A stretch of DNA of 64,000 nucleotides from Pomphorhynchus laevis (Eukaryota; Acanthocephala; Palaeacanthocephala; Echinorhynchida; Pomphorhynchidae). How positions within the stretch are numbered: the first letter of the stretch is position 1; the number at the start of each line of letters is the position of its first letter. The stretch is from NCBI GenBank assembly GCA_012934845.2, contig WNNJ02000947.1:19903-83902 (forward strand). Direction: 5' to 3'. The notes under the pieces are model-generated. The model was not told where the DNA came from. It did not search any database and was given only the letters and a program-made list of their open reading frames with translations. Below, piece by piece: positions 23,230 through 34,296 of the stretch. A program made the position numbers and the translations under genes.

Positions 23230-26200
23230 CTACTTACAAGCAAGCCCAACGAGCACACAAGCTTAAACAACGTTCCATCTTGTCTGACAAAATCTCTACT
23301 GTCTAGGGATTTTGTTTGTGGGTTCTGTGCTTCCGAATTGCTCTCCTTGTTGTTTAAGGGCCATTGTGACGAGCAAGTATCAATAAATGCTTCGGAGAGG
23401 AACGCAGATTCAAACAGTCACAACGATGGAAATGATCATAGTATTGACGAGCCAAAAAGGAGTTCAGAAGCGTTCAGACAGTCAAGCAGCTCGTCGTCAG
23501 TCAATGCATGCTTGACTTCCTACTCAAGCATGCATTTAGATTATCGGGCTCTGATTTTCATATACTCCGTGATTTATCTACTGCAGATCGTTTGAGAAGA
23601 CACGAGGTTTTCAACGAGCTGCATCGACGGCTGGAAAGTGGTGAAGACAACCTATGTGTCCGGAATTTTCGCGTGGTCAAGTGGCGTCCGACTGTCCGGT
23701 GGCATCCCTTATTTTTGTAAAGTTAGACTTCTTTAGAAGTGATGGTTCGTGTGTAGGGAAACTAGTAGACTTCGCTAGCGTCACCGAGCGTGTCACATTT
23801 TCTCATTATACGAACATTTTTGTCGGTTATTCAAATGTTCGTAGTCTCATGGTTCAGTTCTCTGAAATTAAATTCATAGTTGCTTCGAAACGTTTTGATG
23901 TATTTTGTATAACCGAAACATGCCTACATTCTAACATTTCGAATGATTGTGTTGTCATCCCACACTATTTTCTAATACGTTCGGATCGCTCGTGTTGTAA
24001 ACGTGGAGGTGGGGTAGCCACCTATGTGCGAAATAGTCTCCTGGTATCAAATATCGCTGCTTTTCGCGACGATATTGGTTCTTCCTTTGAAGTTCTTGTT
24101 TTTACACTGGGAAATGATCAACGATCCCGATTCTGTGTCCTTTACCGTTCTCCGTCCTATGAATTAAGATTTGACTCTCTTAAACCAAATTTGCTGAGTT
24201 TATCTTCGTATCCTATGATTTTGCTCCTGGGTGACTTCAATATCTCCCAAATAGAATGGAAAAATAGTCATTCACGACCAATTCACGGAATTGGGAAAGC
24301 ACTGAGTGACTTTCTGTTACTCGAAATGCTACTAGTTCAACATATTAAAGAACCTACTTGTGTGACAATGACTCCTTCTATACTCGATTTGATCTTTACT
24401 AAGTGTTTGGGTGACGTTTCAGGTGTTCGTTATGACGCACCAATTAACAATAGCGATCACTGTGTACTCTCTCTATGCGACTGTCGCTGTTCAACAGGGC
24501 CTCACAAAACTCTAATTTTAAAAAACGTTGTTAGGTAGGTGTTGATGCTAGTCAACTAGCTGCAAGCTTCCCAAAGGATATCTGTAATAGTCTTTGTATT
24601 CACCTCAGTTTGGAGGTTCCAGTAGTCTTTGATCTGCTTCATGATGAATTGAAGCGAATTTCTGATATCTTTGCTCCGCTACGTGCCTGCAAGTCCAAGC
24701 ATGGACATCCTCCTTGGCTCGGCAGAGAGCTTCTTAATGCTATCAGATCCCGCAACAAATTGTGGCGCGAATTTAGGCGTTCTCCTGCTTCCAAACGTGC
24801 CTACTTCGACTATCAGAACTTATGCAATCGGCTAAAATTTCAGAAACGCTATTCGTACGAAGATAGTATCGCCAGGGATGCATCTTTGAATCCTAGGAGG
24901 TTTTGGTCTTATGTAAGAAACAACAGAACTCTTGTCGCCACAATTAGCTCAATCCAAACGCCAACTGAAACTTTGACCGATCCGTCTCTAATCGCCCAAC
25001 ATTTAGCTGATGGCTTCTTGGTACAGGCTTTGACCTCTAACAAACTGCATGAATTTAGTTGGAAGTATGTTCCGGTTGCTCATCGGTGTTGTGTTCGTCC
25101 ACTCAGAGTGGATGAGGTGTTGAACGAGGTTATGAAGCTCGATCCGTTTGCATCTCCGGGACCAGACAACATTGCCCCCTTCTTCGTCAAATCCCTAGCG
25201 AACGTACTGAGCAATGATTTAACTATGTTCTTCAGATACAGCTTGGACACATCTTGGATTCCTACCTGTTGGAAGTGTGTAATTGTGGTGCCTATTCCTA
25301 AAAAGCATCCTGCTAGCTTTTGCGCGAACTTTTAACCCATTAGCTTGACCAGCGTATTCTGCAAACTTTTAGAAAGAATCATTGCTAGTAGAATCACGGA
25401 TAATTTGGATCGTAATCACATATTGGTTGAATCTCAACATGGTTTCAGGATCGGACGTTTATGCCTTACTAACCTACTAACTGCGCGTGAAAAATGGGCT
25501 GATGCTCTGGCGGCTGGGTTTTAGGTTCATACAGTATTCCTTGGTTTTTCGAAAGCTTTTGATAGGGTACCACACGACGGTATATTGTCTTTACTGTATC
25601 ACTATGGACTCCATTCATATATTTGTGAGCGAGTCAGGCAATTTCTATCGAATAGGTCTTTCCGAGTTTGTGTGGGGTGTGTGTTTTCTTATTCGGTGAA
25701 TGTTAATTCTGGCGTATCGCAGGAATCAGTCCTTGGCCCACTGCTCTTTATAATCTTCATTAATGATCTGCTACTCCGCTTATCATGCTCTCATCTAGCT
25801 TTTGCAAACGATCTAAAGATTTTGTCGATCATTAGAAGTCATGCTGATCGAGTATCGTTACAAAATGATCTAAACTCTCTGATCAAGTGGTGCGATTCTA
25901 CCGAACTACGGTTAAATGTGTTGATAAATGTGTCCTCATGCAACTAGGGCGCCTGATTGAAACTATAAGGTACTATATTGGAGATATTGTCTTAAAGAAA
26001 GTGTATCATCGTAAGGATTTAAGGATTATTGTCCATCGATCCTCGAAAACAAAGTTGAACACCGACTTCTTTCTAGGTAAAGCTACTAGGGCGTTATATT
26101 GTATTAAAAATGCATTCCTCAGGTTAAGCTGTCATATGTTCAAGAAGTTATTCATCTCCCTCGTCAGGCCACACTTGGAGTACTGCATTCAGGCTTTTTT

Positions 26201-26720
26201 CCCTGTCACTAAACAAGAAATATTAGACCTGGAGTATATTCTTAGGCGCGGATCGAGGCTCTGTATTGGCTTAAGTGGTATTCAGTATTATGTAGGTCTA
26301 AGTCGTATTGGGATGTTGTCGGTAAGTGAGAGGTTCATATCCTTGGAAATGCTATGTCTATGGCATATGTCGAATGCTGCGGTGGGTTATCCCAGCGATG
26401 TAATCACTGGGCGAGTAGATCAGTTGCGAGGACATAGCAGAGTCTTGTATAAATTTGGATTTGGCAGATTACCAAAAGTGTATAGACTCTCGAGGAGAGG
26501 AATTAACATGTAGAATTCGTTGCCTGAGAAAGTCGTTGCATCCCCGGTTTGAGATCGTTTAAATCACGATGCTACAAATGGATACGTGAACAATGCCACC
26601 ATTCAACACTATCACTGGAATACCCTAATTAGCTACGTTGACTGACTATTTGATTTTCTTCTTTTTTGGACTCTGCCTGAATAGCCTCTTGGCTTTGGTA
26701 TGTATTGGAATAATAATAAA
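23230..26720 (+). mobile_element. CR1-like LINE (family beta), copy F, internally deleted ORF1, broken ORF2
   Basis: ORF1 keeps the end of the PHD cluster (DFVCGFCASELLS, about 23300) and the C-terminal block (HAFRLSGSDFHILRDLS, 23525-23590). The middle seen in copy E is largely missing. ORF2 endonuclease is open at 23654-24538 (GYSNVRSLMVQFSEI, ITETCLHSN, LLLGDFNISQIEW). RT runs through 24610-25335, 25585-25947 and 25887-26513 (FASPGPDNIAPFF, VSQESVLGPLLF). The polymerase box reads FAND instead of YADD, so the copy lacks a catalytic Asp. The tail to about 26720 ends in AATAATAATAAA. Confidence 0.8.
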
Positions 26721-26859
26721 CATCACAATATTTCATTTCTTAAGCTTATTGATGGATGAATAATAAATTTACATTCAATGAAACTTATTTGGTTTCTTAT
26801 TGGGTGCATGATGTTATTAAAGAATATATTACTATCATTGATGTAGCAATCACGGACAT

Positions 26860-27105
26860 TCCAATGTCGTAATAATTAAGGATATTGTTTTATCGGCCTC
26901 CAACTTTAGCGTTACTGTCGAATATGCGTTATGTACTAAGCTACACCAAAACGCTCTTGATCTTCCCTCATTTGATAGCACAGTGCTTTTGCAATGTCGT
27001 TATAGTTACGGGCATTGCTGTACCGGACGCCGCCTTTAGCGTTTTTGCCGAATATGCGTCATGGACTAAGCTACACAAAAAACGCTCTTGTTCTCTATCA
27101 TATAA
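26860..27105. repeat. diverged tandem duplication, about 135-bp period
   Basis: Two units start near 26860 and 26995. Shared blocks are CAATGTCGT, CCTTTAGCGTT, GCCGAATATGCGT and GACTAAGCTACAC with AAAACGCTCTTG. Identity is roughly three quarters by eye. No coding sense is seen. Confidence 0.7.
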
Positions 27106-27801
27106 TGATACTTTTGGTTCGAATTCAGCTCTATTAGGTATTTAAGCATCGGCAATAAAGTTTTATGTTATTTCTTCCCAACCTTTATCTCTTTATTTTT
27201 ACTGATATTATTGAGTAGTATCATTTGTATCATTAGAATCATGAGAAAATATTCCTTAAAATCGAAAACTTAGTTAATGGTATAAATATAAGACCGACGA
27301 ACGTGGAATGGTGACTAGATTCGGTGATTTAATAAAAGGCCAAGAAATAAGTCATCAAATAATTTAATTATCTGTTATCATGTTATACATTATGTTATTT
27401 AAATCTTATTTCAATATTATTTTTTTATTAAAAATAAATTTATAAATTATAAATTAATAATTTATAAATATTAAATATTTATGAACTTAGATAGTAAATT
27501 GCGTAAAGGGGATTTTCGGATAGAAGTCATAAAGGTAATACAAATGTGACGAAAGAAAATTCAAAGCATCATCGATCTCATGTATAGCGCTAAAGACGAA
27601 AGCCGCCATATTTGACAGATTACCCGTATTAACTAGACGGGAAGAATGTAATATGCTATATTAGACATTTTCTGTTTATATTTTTAGATGTTCAACTTGT
27701 TTATAAAAATTTTTGCTCTTGCATTTTAAACAAAAAGACGCCCATAACATTATTTATACATTAAATTACATTTATGTTCATACGTATCTAACTTAAAGGC
27801 T
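27106..27801. other. noncoding, downstream of the YEATS gene
   Basis: AT-rich DNA with no open frame of note, holding the presumed 3' flank of the minus-strand YEATS gene. No canonical AATAAA was found within the first 100 bp after its stop; the variants present are not convincing. Confidence 0.4.
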
Positions 27802-28683
27802 CTAATTATCGTTATCATATATAACTGGCTCTATTGTGTCATTTGTTTTCTCAATATTTGGTTCATAATCATTGTCGTCGGATTCATCAGATAAATTTTC
27901 ATCAACGTCACTATGCATTAATGTATTCTGTTCACTGCTATCGTTAGTGCTTGTAATGGTTGAATCCTTTGTAGATACCTTCTTTTTACAAGATACAGCA
28001 ATATTACCTCCCGTTCTCCAGCTATTAGTTTTCATAAATTTTGACAGCATTTCCGTTTCTTTGGATACAAGTTCTTCCATTTTGCCTTGAATATAAAGAA
28101 TTCTGTTCTTTAGAAAATTTTCTTCACTCTTTACTAATTGTCTTGCTCTGTCAATCAGACTTTCTATTTCTGTCATGTCTTGATTCTTGATTTTATCGCT
28201 TGCTTCTATAAGAGATGAACAGTTATCTACAATGCATTTAATCAGTGGCTGACTAGGCTTACGGAACACTATCGAATCGTGAATTTCGAATTTTGACTGC
28301 TGGGAATTTTTAAAAGTAGATTCATCAGTTGAAAATAATCTCAAATAATAGTTTAAAGTTAATTCTCTGTCTGGTAGAAGATCTTTAAATTTTATAGTTA
28401 TCTCAATATCAAACTCACCCCAGCCGGTTTCATGAATTTCATATGGCGAACAAGTTAGTGTTCTGACCGGATTACTGTAACTGTTATGTAGACGAAACGT
28501 AATTGATTCAACAAAATAATCCAATATCTCGCAATCTTTGCTCACTGTTGAACGGAAAAATAACGACCATCTATGTGTATGGCCAATTGGCATTGAATCG
28601 TCTTCGGGGCAATGTACCACATGGTTACCGTATAAAATTGGAATTTCGATGCAATTGCAACACATCGAACAATTTGAATTCAT
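27802..28683 (-). CDS. YEATS-domain protein, GAS41/YEATS4-like
   Basis: The 293-codon single-exon gene encodes a nuclear chromatin reader. Residues about 12-125 form the YEATS domain: ILYGNHV, GHTHRWSLFFRS, ITFRLHNSYSNPVRTLTCSPYEI, ETGWGEFDIEI and LNYYLRLF. These follow human YEATS4 block by block, including the GWGEF segment that carries the aromatic-cage Trp for acyl-lysine binding. Residues about 140-215 look like a helical coiled-coil region, as in GAS41. The C-terminal 45 residues are very acidic (DENLSDESDDNDYEP). At 293 aa it is longer than the usual 227 because of this tail, and its Cys-rich N-terminus (NSNCSMCCNC) is unusual. In known complexes GAS41 serves TIP60/SRCAP remodelers. 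The start is the first ATG, 11 nt after a splice-acceptor motif. Confidence 0.88.
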   Translation of the reverse strand: MNSNCSMCCNCIEIPILYGNHVVHCPEDDSMPIGHTHRWSLFFRSTVSKDCEILDYFVESITFRLHNSYSNPVRTLTCSPYEIHETGWGEFDIEITIKFKDLLPDRELTLNYYLRLFSTDESTFKNSQQSKFEIHDSIVFRKPSQPLIKCIVDNCSSLIEASDKIKNQDMTEIESLIDRARQLVKSEENFLKNRILYIQGKMEELVSKETEMLSKFMKTNSWRTGGNIAVSCKKKVSTKDSTITSTNDSSEQNTLMHSDVDENLSDESDDNDYEPNIEKTNDTIEPVIYDNDN

Positions 28684-28693
28684 GGTGAATTCT

Positions 28694-28700
28694 CTGAAAA
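28694..28700 (-). promoter_or_regulatory. TTTTCAG acceptor before the YEATS start codon
   Basis: On the minus strand TTTTTCAG ends 10 nt before the ATG at 28683. A pyrimidine-rich acceptor this close to a start codon is the usual site of spliced-leader addition in nematodes. It could instead be a cis 3' splice site of a 5'-UTR intron. Confidence 0.45.
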
Positions 28701-28929
28701 ACTATTGTAAATATTTCAGTCTGAATAACTTTACCAAAATTTGCAAATGTTTAATTTGTGCATTAATTTGATTATTAATCCCTATTGGATTTTTAGTCGA
28801 TCTTAAAAATGCAGTATCGCTATTTTGGTTCTGTTAGCAATTTCCGTCGATCCTGATCAGAATAGACTGAACAAAATAAACTAAATATGAAGTTCGTTCC
28901 TGAACAGCATAACCGTTTGATCCGATTCA

Positions 28930-29640
28930 GACTTAAAAAAACATGTATTTTAACATATCAAATGCGTGCCGGCACACGCTTACATGACCACAATAAAAGA
29001 ACAAAAATCTAAATTATGTGTCGAGAAGGTGGGGACGGAGGAGGTATTTTAATTTAATAAAGAAGGGAGCGCGGCGGACGTCGAGTGGGAGCTGATTCCA
29101 GGCGAGTAGGGGGGGGGCGAGGAAGGATCGGATACCGCAGTTGTTAGAGTAATTGGGAACGTAGAGTAAGGGGGAATTACGGGAACGCAGTGATAGAGAG
29201 GTGGGACTAGCGTCGTCTAAGAAATAAAGGTTGATGAACGATGGGGAGCCGACAGCGATGAGACGAAAAGTTGCGAGAAGAAGGCGGAGTTGTATGCGGA
29301 TGTGGATGGTGGGCCACGAGAGTTGAGCAAGATATGTGAATGTGTGGTCAAAGCGACAGAAACGTAGGAGCACTCGAACGACGGAGTTGATGATGCGTTG
29401 TAGGTGTAGGATGATGGATTTTGGAGAATTGGCGAAAAGGCTGAGGCAGTAATCGATTTAAGTGACAAGAAACAATGAAGGAAGAGACATACAGGAACTG
29501 AAGTCGATAAGGGAGCGGATACGGCGGATGCCACATAGAAATAAGTTAGACGAGCGGACCTTGTCACAGACGAAGGGTTTAAGGGAAAGGTATTCATGAA
29601 ATGGAATCTCAAGAAAGTGAGATTGTGAACTATGGGGCAA
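28930..29640 (-). mobile_element. LINE family gamma, 5'-truncated copy
   Basis: Minus-strand frames at 29014-29373 and 29217-29612 repeat the gamma RT C-terminus (HTFTYLAQLSWPTIHIRIQL, PNYSNNCGIRSFL, LLAWNQLPLDVRRAPFFI). The element ends in the family tail, read here as AAATGCGTGCCGGCACACGC near 28960. It is truncated and frameshifted. It lies between the YEATS and ShKT genes. Confidence 0.75.
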
Positions 29641-29895
29641 TGAAAAAATAAAATAATTTTATTTATGAGTAAAATTTTGTAAGCCTCTGTTAGTAATTTA
29701 CTTATATATTTACGTTAGTCATTTTGTCTAACTATGGTCTGGGGTCAGTTTGTGACGCAGTTTGTAGAATTTCGATTTAGAACAAACCAGACCAGCAAAA
29801 TTTATTCGAGAATATCTAGAAAAAAAATAAACGTTTCGACTCTGAATTGAAATTATATATAATAAAAAATTTGAGAGATAAAATAACATACAATC

Positions 29896-29944
29896 TATTT
29901 GACCTGTGGAAGACCCCTAGAGGGTTGAAACGTTGTCACAAATA
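29896..29944 (+). ncRNA. hammerhead-ribozyme-like hairpin 1
   Basis: The order of parts is: stem I strand TATTTG (29896-29901), 2 nt, core CTGTGGA (consensus CUGANGA, one change), stem II GACCC-CTAGA-GGGTT, core GAAA, a minimal stem III loop ACGTTGT, the cleavage-type triplet GTC, then the stem I partner CAAATA (29939-29944). Type I hammerheads with a tiny stem III are known from Penelope-like elements, and PLE fragments occur in this window. The core change suggests a decayed copy. Activity is inferred only from layout. Confidence 0.45.
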
Positions 29945-30065
29945 ATTTGGTTATCTTTGTCGGTTTCTTTCGAACTTTTAAATATATATTAATACAATAT
30001 ATTTGTATATTACTAACTGTTTTTTATTAATTTTATCTGACTCGCAGCAATGACAAATAACCGCC

Positions 30066-30099
30066 TTCGCCAAGTTATCCCTAGGGATTACTTGGCGAA
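30066..30099. repeat. 34-bp near-perfect palindrome
   Basis: TTCGCCAAGTTATCCCTAG and its complement meet at CCCTAGGG with no loop. One mismatched pair. Intergenic. Confidence 0.85.
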
Positions 30100-30377
30100 A
30101 GTAATTAATTACTAATTAAGAATTTAAAGAATTTTTGTATTTTTGTCGGAATCTTCGTATCAGAAAAATGTTAGAAAAGAGTAAAAATATTTTAAAAATA
30201 TTGTTGCTAATGAAGATAGAAATATTAGTTATTAACTAATTTTAAATTATCTAAATATTTTCCTTTTCTTTATAAATTTCTAAAATATCATACTAATGCT
30301 TATGTACTGAATAGGTCAATAACGATACTATATAATTATTATCAAAAAAGCTTTAGAATTTATCTAAAATTATCATT

Positions 30378-30383
30378 TTTATT
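30378..30383 (-). terminator. AATAAA poly(A) signal of the ShKT gene
   Basis: On the minus strand AATAAA lies about 28 nt after the stop codon at 30411, a normal distance for a compact 3' UTR. Confidence 0.5.
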
Positions 30384-30410
30384 AAAACAAACAATTGAAA
30401 TGTATCAGAT

Positions 30411-32693
30411 TTAGTTACATACATTACAAGAAACTGGACAAGTTTGTTGCACAATTATATCATGACATTGATGAATGTGTAAGCGACAATACTGATTTTG
30501 ATCAACACAAGAGGTCCTCTGTATTTGAAGATCTGCCATGTTTTTCGAAATCAAAGGATTTTGTTGACCAGCTTCATGTGATGATGCAACGATTTCTTTA
30601 ATACCACCTTTCTCGAATTCAGGGCCTTTGATATTTTGACCCGCATCATAAGGAATATTTAATAATGGTACACCTGTTCCCTTCTCAATTTGCTGAGTGA
30701 TATCAACTTCATACTGTCCTTTATCATATTGATTTTGTACCGGAGGAATATTATATCCTTTTTCGACTTGTTGATAATTATTTAAATTATACTGTCCTTT
30801 CTCATATTGATTTTGTACCGGTGGCATGCCTGAACCCTTGTACATATGTTGATCTTTGTTTAAGCTATATTGTCCTTTCTCTAACTGACTTTGGGCTGAT
30901 GGCATAGGTGACCCCTTGTCGTACTGTTGATTTGTGTCCAAGTCATATTGACCTTTTTCATATTGACTTTGCAGAGATGCAACACCGGATTCTTTTAGCA
31001 CTTGTTGATTCATGATTAAATTATACTGCCCTTTCTCATGTTGATTTTGAGCTGATTCCTTGTCAAAATTTTGATTCGTGTCTAAGTTATATTGACCCAT
31101 TTCAAACTGATGTTGGGCTAGTGGAAGAGTGTAACCCTTGTCCATCTGTCTCATAATATCATTGTTGTAATAAGCATTTTCATGTTTAGTACTGGTCATC
31201 GCATTACTACCCTTTACCATTTGGTTTAATTTCGCATAATACCGTCCTTTTTCTTGTGGACTGATTATTTCTATACCTTTATCTATTGCAGAATATTGTC
31301 GATTTTTATCGATTGGGCTGAGTATCTGTAGATTGTCACCTTTATTAATCTGTGAACTCAGTTTTATATCGTTTAATTGACTTCTGTGTTCGCATAAACC
31401 ACAGGTTATTAGACATGTTTGTCGAACAATAAGGTCATTACATTGGCTAACATGTAACGGACAGTATATATTGTAGTCAGCACATACTGAGCTCAACTGG
31501 TGATGCTCAGATATACCTCCTTTATCATTTTCAATAATGTTCATTAATGAATAGTGATGACTCTTCGAAATGGGTCGTCCTTTGTCAACGCTATTAATAG
31601 CTGCGTGATTATCAGCAGATGTACCTTTAGAAATAGGTCGTCCTTTGTCAACGCTATTAATAGCTGCGTGGATATCAGCAGATGTTCCTTCCGAAATAGG
31701 TCGGCTTTTGTTAACGCTATTTGTAGATATCTTAGTGTAAGCAAATGTATATTTCGGAATAGGTCGATCTTTGTCCACGCTATTCATAGATAACTTCGCG
31801 TATACAGGTAGATTATTATAATTTTGAATTATATCTTTATCAATTGACGGCATTCCTTTTCCAGGTGCTGATAGTTGTTTAATGTTTTGATTACAAATTA
31901 TTTCGTTTTTTCCATTAGAATAGAAGTGGTCACTATTACAATTAAGCGTATCGTCCATACTTAATATAATTTCATTACTATTCGAGTTTGGCGATACGCG
32001 ATCCATTGATTTGTAGTTTTTATTAAGTGTGGATTGTTTACCCTCAATTCGATTCCCTCTGCATTTTAAATGTTGACTATCTACGCAGTCAATACTTTCT
32101 GTTTGACATTGTTGAATACAGTCTGCTTCAAATGCTTCGGCATTATTAGATAAATCAGCTTGTATATTAATCTTATTGTTTGTTGGTCGGAATCCAGGTA
32201 AATATACATTTGGGGGAGTGCGAGCTAGATGATTTTCTTCACTAAATGGCTTTTTATTTGAAAAATGGTTGTATCTATGAACGTGCATTGAAGTTTTCTT
32301 TGGATTTGCCTTAAAATATGGTCTAGGTATATTTATGCTGTTGACATTTGGTTGCTGTTGGACATATAAGGAAGATCGCGAATTTGTCGACATGTACGGC
32401 TTGGAAATTCCTTTCCAATTGGTATTTGACTGCTGTTGGGTGTGGGTAGGAGGACCGTAATTGTATATTTTTTGATGGATCCTAGGTTTATTATGATCTT
32501 CTTCATTATTATGATTTTTCAAACATGATCCATACGGGTATTGTCGAGGACAATCATTATAAAACGACTCAGCATCGGAAAGCTTCCTCCAAAATGTTCG
32601 AAAAACTCCTCTGTTGCTTCGTTTCAGTGAATTGATTTCGTTGGCATAAGTGAACGAAAATAGAATAATAAGAACATTAACAGCAATGTTCAT
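30411..32693 (-). CDS. secreted ShKT-domain protein with two internal repeat arrays
   Basis: This is an intronless 760-codon gene. Residues 1-17 (MNIAVNVLIILFSFTYA) form a clear signal peptide. A six-Cys ShKT/SXC domain lies at about 401-436 (CADYNIYCPLHVSQC...CGLC) and a second closes the protein at about 729-759 (CVDQNQYCRLHIHQC...CNVC). Between signal peptide and domain 1, residues about 298-380 hold four 21-aa repeats (NSVDKGRPISKGTSAD...). Residues about 525-690 hold six or seven repeats of about 26 aa around QYEKGQYNL. Both repeat types share a recurring K-G. Extra Cys near residues 190-210 may pair. ShKT modules occur in nematode surface and secreted proteins; the low-complexity repeats suggest a structural or mucin-like extracellular role. 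No enzyme domain is seen. The function is not known. The start is the only ATG before the signal peptide. Confidence 0.85.
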   Translation of the reverse strand: MNIAVNVLIILFSFTYANEINSLKRSNRGVFRTFWRKLSDAESFYNDCPRQYPYGSCLKNHNNEEDHNKPRIHQKIYNYGPPTHTQQQSNTNWKGISKPYMSTNSRSSLYVQQQPNVNSINIPRPYFKANPKKTSMHVHRYNHFSNKKPFSEENHLARTPPNVYLPGFRPTNNKINIQADLSNNAEAFEADCIQQCQTESIDCVDSQHLKCRGNRIEGKQSTLNKNYKSMDRVSPNSNSNEIILSMDDTLNCNSDHFYSNGKNEIICNQNIKQLSAPGKGMPSIDKDIIQNYNNLPVYAKLSMNSVDKDRPIPKYTFAYTKISTNSVNKSRPISEGTSADIHAAINSVDKGRPISKGTSADNHAAINSVDKGRPISKSHHYSLMNIIENDKGGISEHHQLSSVCADYNIYCPLHVSQCNDLIVRQTCLITCGLCEHRSQLNDIKLSSQINKGDNLQILSPIDKNRQYSAIDKGIEIISPQEKGRYYAKLNQMVKGSNAMTSTKHENAYYNNDIMRQMDKGYTLPLAQHQFEMGQYNLDTNQNFDKESAQNQHEKGQYNLIMNQQVLKESGVASLQSQYEKGQYDLDTNQQYDKGSPMPSAQSQLEKGQYSLNKDQHMYKGSGMPPVQNQYEKGQYNLNNYQQVEKGYNIPPVQNQYDKGQYEVDITQQIEKGTGVPLLNIPYDAGQNIKGPEFEKGGIKEIVASSHEAGQQNPLISKNMADLQIQRTSCVDQNQYCRLHIHQCHDIIVQQTCPVSCNVCN

Positions 32694-32753
32694 CTTTGGC
32701 TTTATTCAATTCAGATTTCCTCACAAAGTATAGATATATCATATCTATCCCTC

Positions 32754-32761
32754 AATATATA
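32754..32761 (-). promoter_or_regulatory. possible TATA box of the ShKT gene
   Basis: TATATATT on the minus strand lies about 60 nt upstream of the ATG at 32693. In AT-rich DNA this may be chance. Confidence 0.2.
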
Positions 32762-33443
32762 GACCTACCGGTTTGCATGAGCTAACTTCGCAAGGAGAGC
32801 TCAATGTTTTTATTACATTATTCTATAGTTACACATTCCAACAATTAAAAAAATTATGTATCCCCATATCCTATCCACAAAATTTTTGTTTGCCGTATTT
32901 ATTGTTGGGAAACTCCCGTAGGATGCTTTTTTCAACTATACTGTGATGTTTATTTTCCCATTTTCAGGATTCTTCTATATCATTTCCAACAGTTAAAATT
33001 ACTATCAAAAAGGAAATGGATTAATCAACCAGAACAATTGCCGTTTCCGCTCAATGGGTACATAACATTTGCTAGTACTAAGATATATATTTAACTTTAA
33101 AGTGATATTTAACTGTCAAGCAAATACTTATTTCTCAACCTGCTCAATATATAGAGAGAGAGCGAATTAACGTACAAATAATTTATATGATATCTTCATA
33201 GCTTAAAAATCGTAAGGTTTAACAGTTTTGCTATTAATAAAGATTGTTTTATTCTATCTGCTCAATATTGAGAGTGTTAACCACAGGTAACATATCTTTG
33301 TACAAATACAAAACATAATTCTTGAATCGTATTTTAAATCATTAATTATAAAATAGTAAATAATTAATTTATGTTAAATATGAAAATAAAATATACTTTG
33401 TGCTCTACTGGGCGTAACATAATAGACAAGTTAATATTAACAA
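32762..33443. other. upstream flank of the ShKT gene, noncoding
   Basis: AT-rich sequence with no recognised gene or element, leading into the 24-bp minisatellite. Confidence 0.4.
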
Positions 33444-34240
33444 CTAGACGCACCTAAATAGGCACACTTTAATACGGCCATCTAGATACATCTTAATAGG
33501 AACACCTAGACACCTCTTAATTGGCACATTAATAGGCATACCTAGACACATAATAAGAGGCACGCCTAGACACGTCTTAATAGGCGCACCTAGACACGTC
33601 TTAATATGCACACCTAGACACGTCTTAATATGCACACCTAGACACGTCTTAATAGGCACACCTAGACACGTCTTAATATACACACCTAGACACTTTGTAA
33701 TAGGCACACCCGACACACTTTAATAAGCACGCATAGGAACACATATACACACCTTAATATACATACACCTTAAGAAGCAAACCTAGACGCACCTTGAAAG
33801 GCACACCTAGACACGTCTTAATAGGCACACCTAGGCACGTCTTAATAGGCACACCGACGCACTATAATCAGCACGCATAGGAACACCTATACACACCTTA
33901 ATATACATACACCTTAAAAAGCACACATAGGCACACCTTTAAAAAGCACTCATAGGCCCATCTTAAAGACGCACATAGACACACCTTAAAAGGCACACTT
34001 AGACACACCTTAAAAAGCATACATATAAACACCTTAATAGGCACACATTGACACACGTTAAAATACACATAGACGCAGCTTAAAAGGCACACGTATACGC
34101 ACCTTAAAAGGCACACATGTATACACCTTAATATACACACTTTAATATGCACACATTAATATACGCACCTTAATATGCATGCATACTTTAATATACACAT
34201 CTTAATAAGCGTACTTTAATATGCACATCTTAGATACACA
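33444..34240. repeat. 24-bp minisatellite, degenerating to irregular units
   Basis: Best preserved at about 33560-33690, where units such as CACCTAGACACGTCTTAATA plus GGCA follow one another. Because 24 is a multiple of three, the minus strand is open for 90 codons with an 8-residue repeat (VPIKTCLG). To the right the units drift (ACACCTTAATATACATAC and the like) through 34240. The ORFs over it look like a by-product of period and low stop content, not a gene. Confidence 0.9.
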
Positions 34241-34256
34241 ACTAATAAGACAGGTG

Positions 34257-34296
34257 ACATTTATTTGTCACCCTTTAATGGGTGACAAATAAATGT
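34257..34296. repeat. perfect hairpin, 17-bp arms
   Basis: ACATTTATTTGTCACCC at 34257-34273 and GGGTGACAAATAAATGT at 34280-34296 are exact complements with a 6-nt loop (TTTAAT). Confidence 0.95.

Larger units (their letters stand above)
29641..30377. other. intergenic DNA with ribozyme-like hairpin and palindrome
   Basis: No gene is seen between the gamma LINE piece and the ShKT gene. The stretch holds the hammerhead-like hairpin (29896-29944), the 34-bp palindrome (30066-30099) and AT-rich filler. Confidence 0.5.

Noticed and set aside
31554-31793. Plus-strand ORF opposite the ShKT gene repeats
   Set aside because: It is the antisense shadow of the 21-aa repeat array; signal peptide and Cys domains are on the minus strand.
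33444-34152. Minus-strand ORFs of 84-90 codons with an 8-residue repeat
   Set aside because: They simply translate a 24-bp minisatellite whose period is a multiple of three; the units decay without regard to frame.
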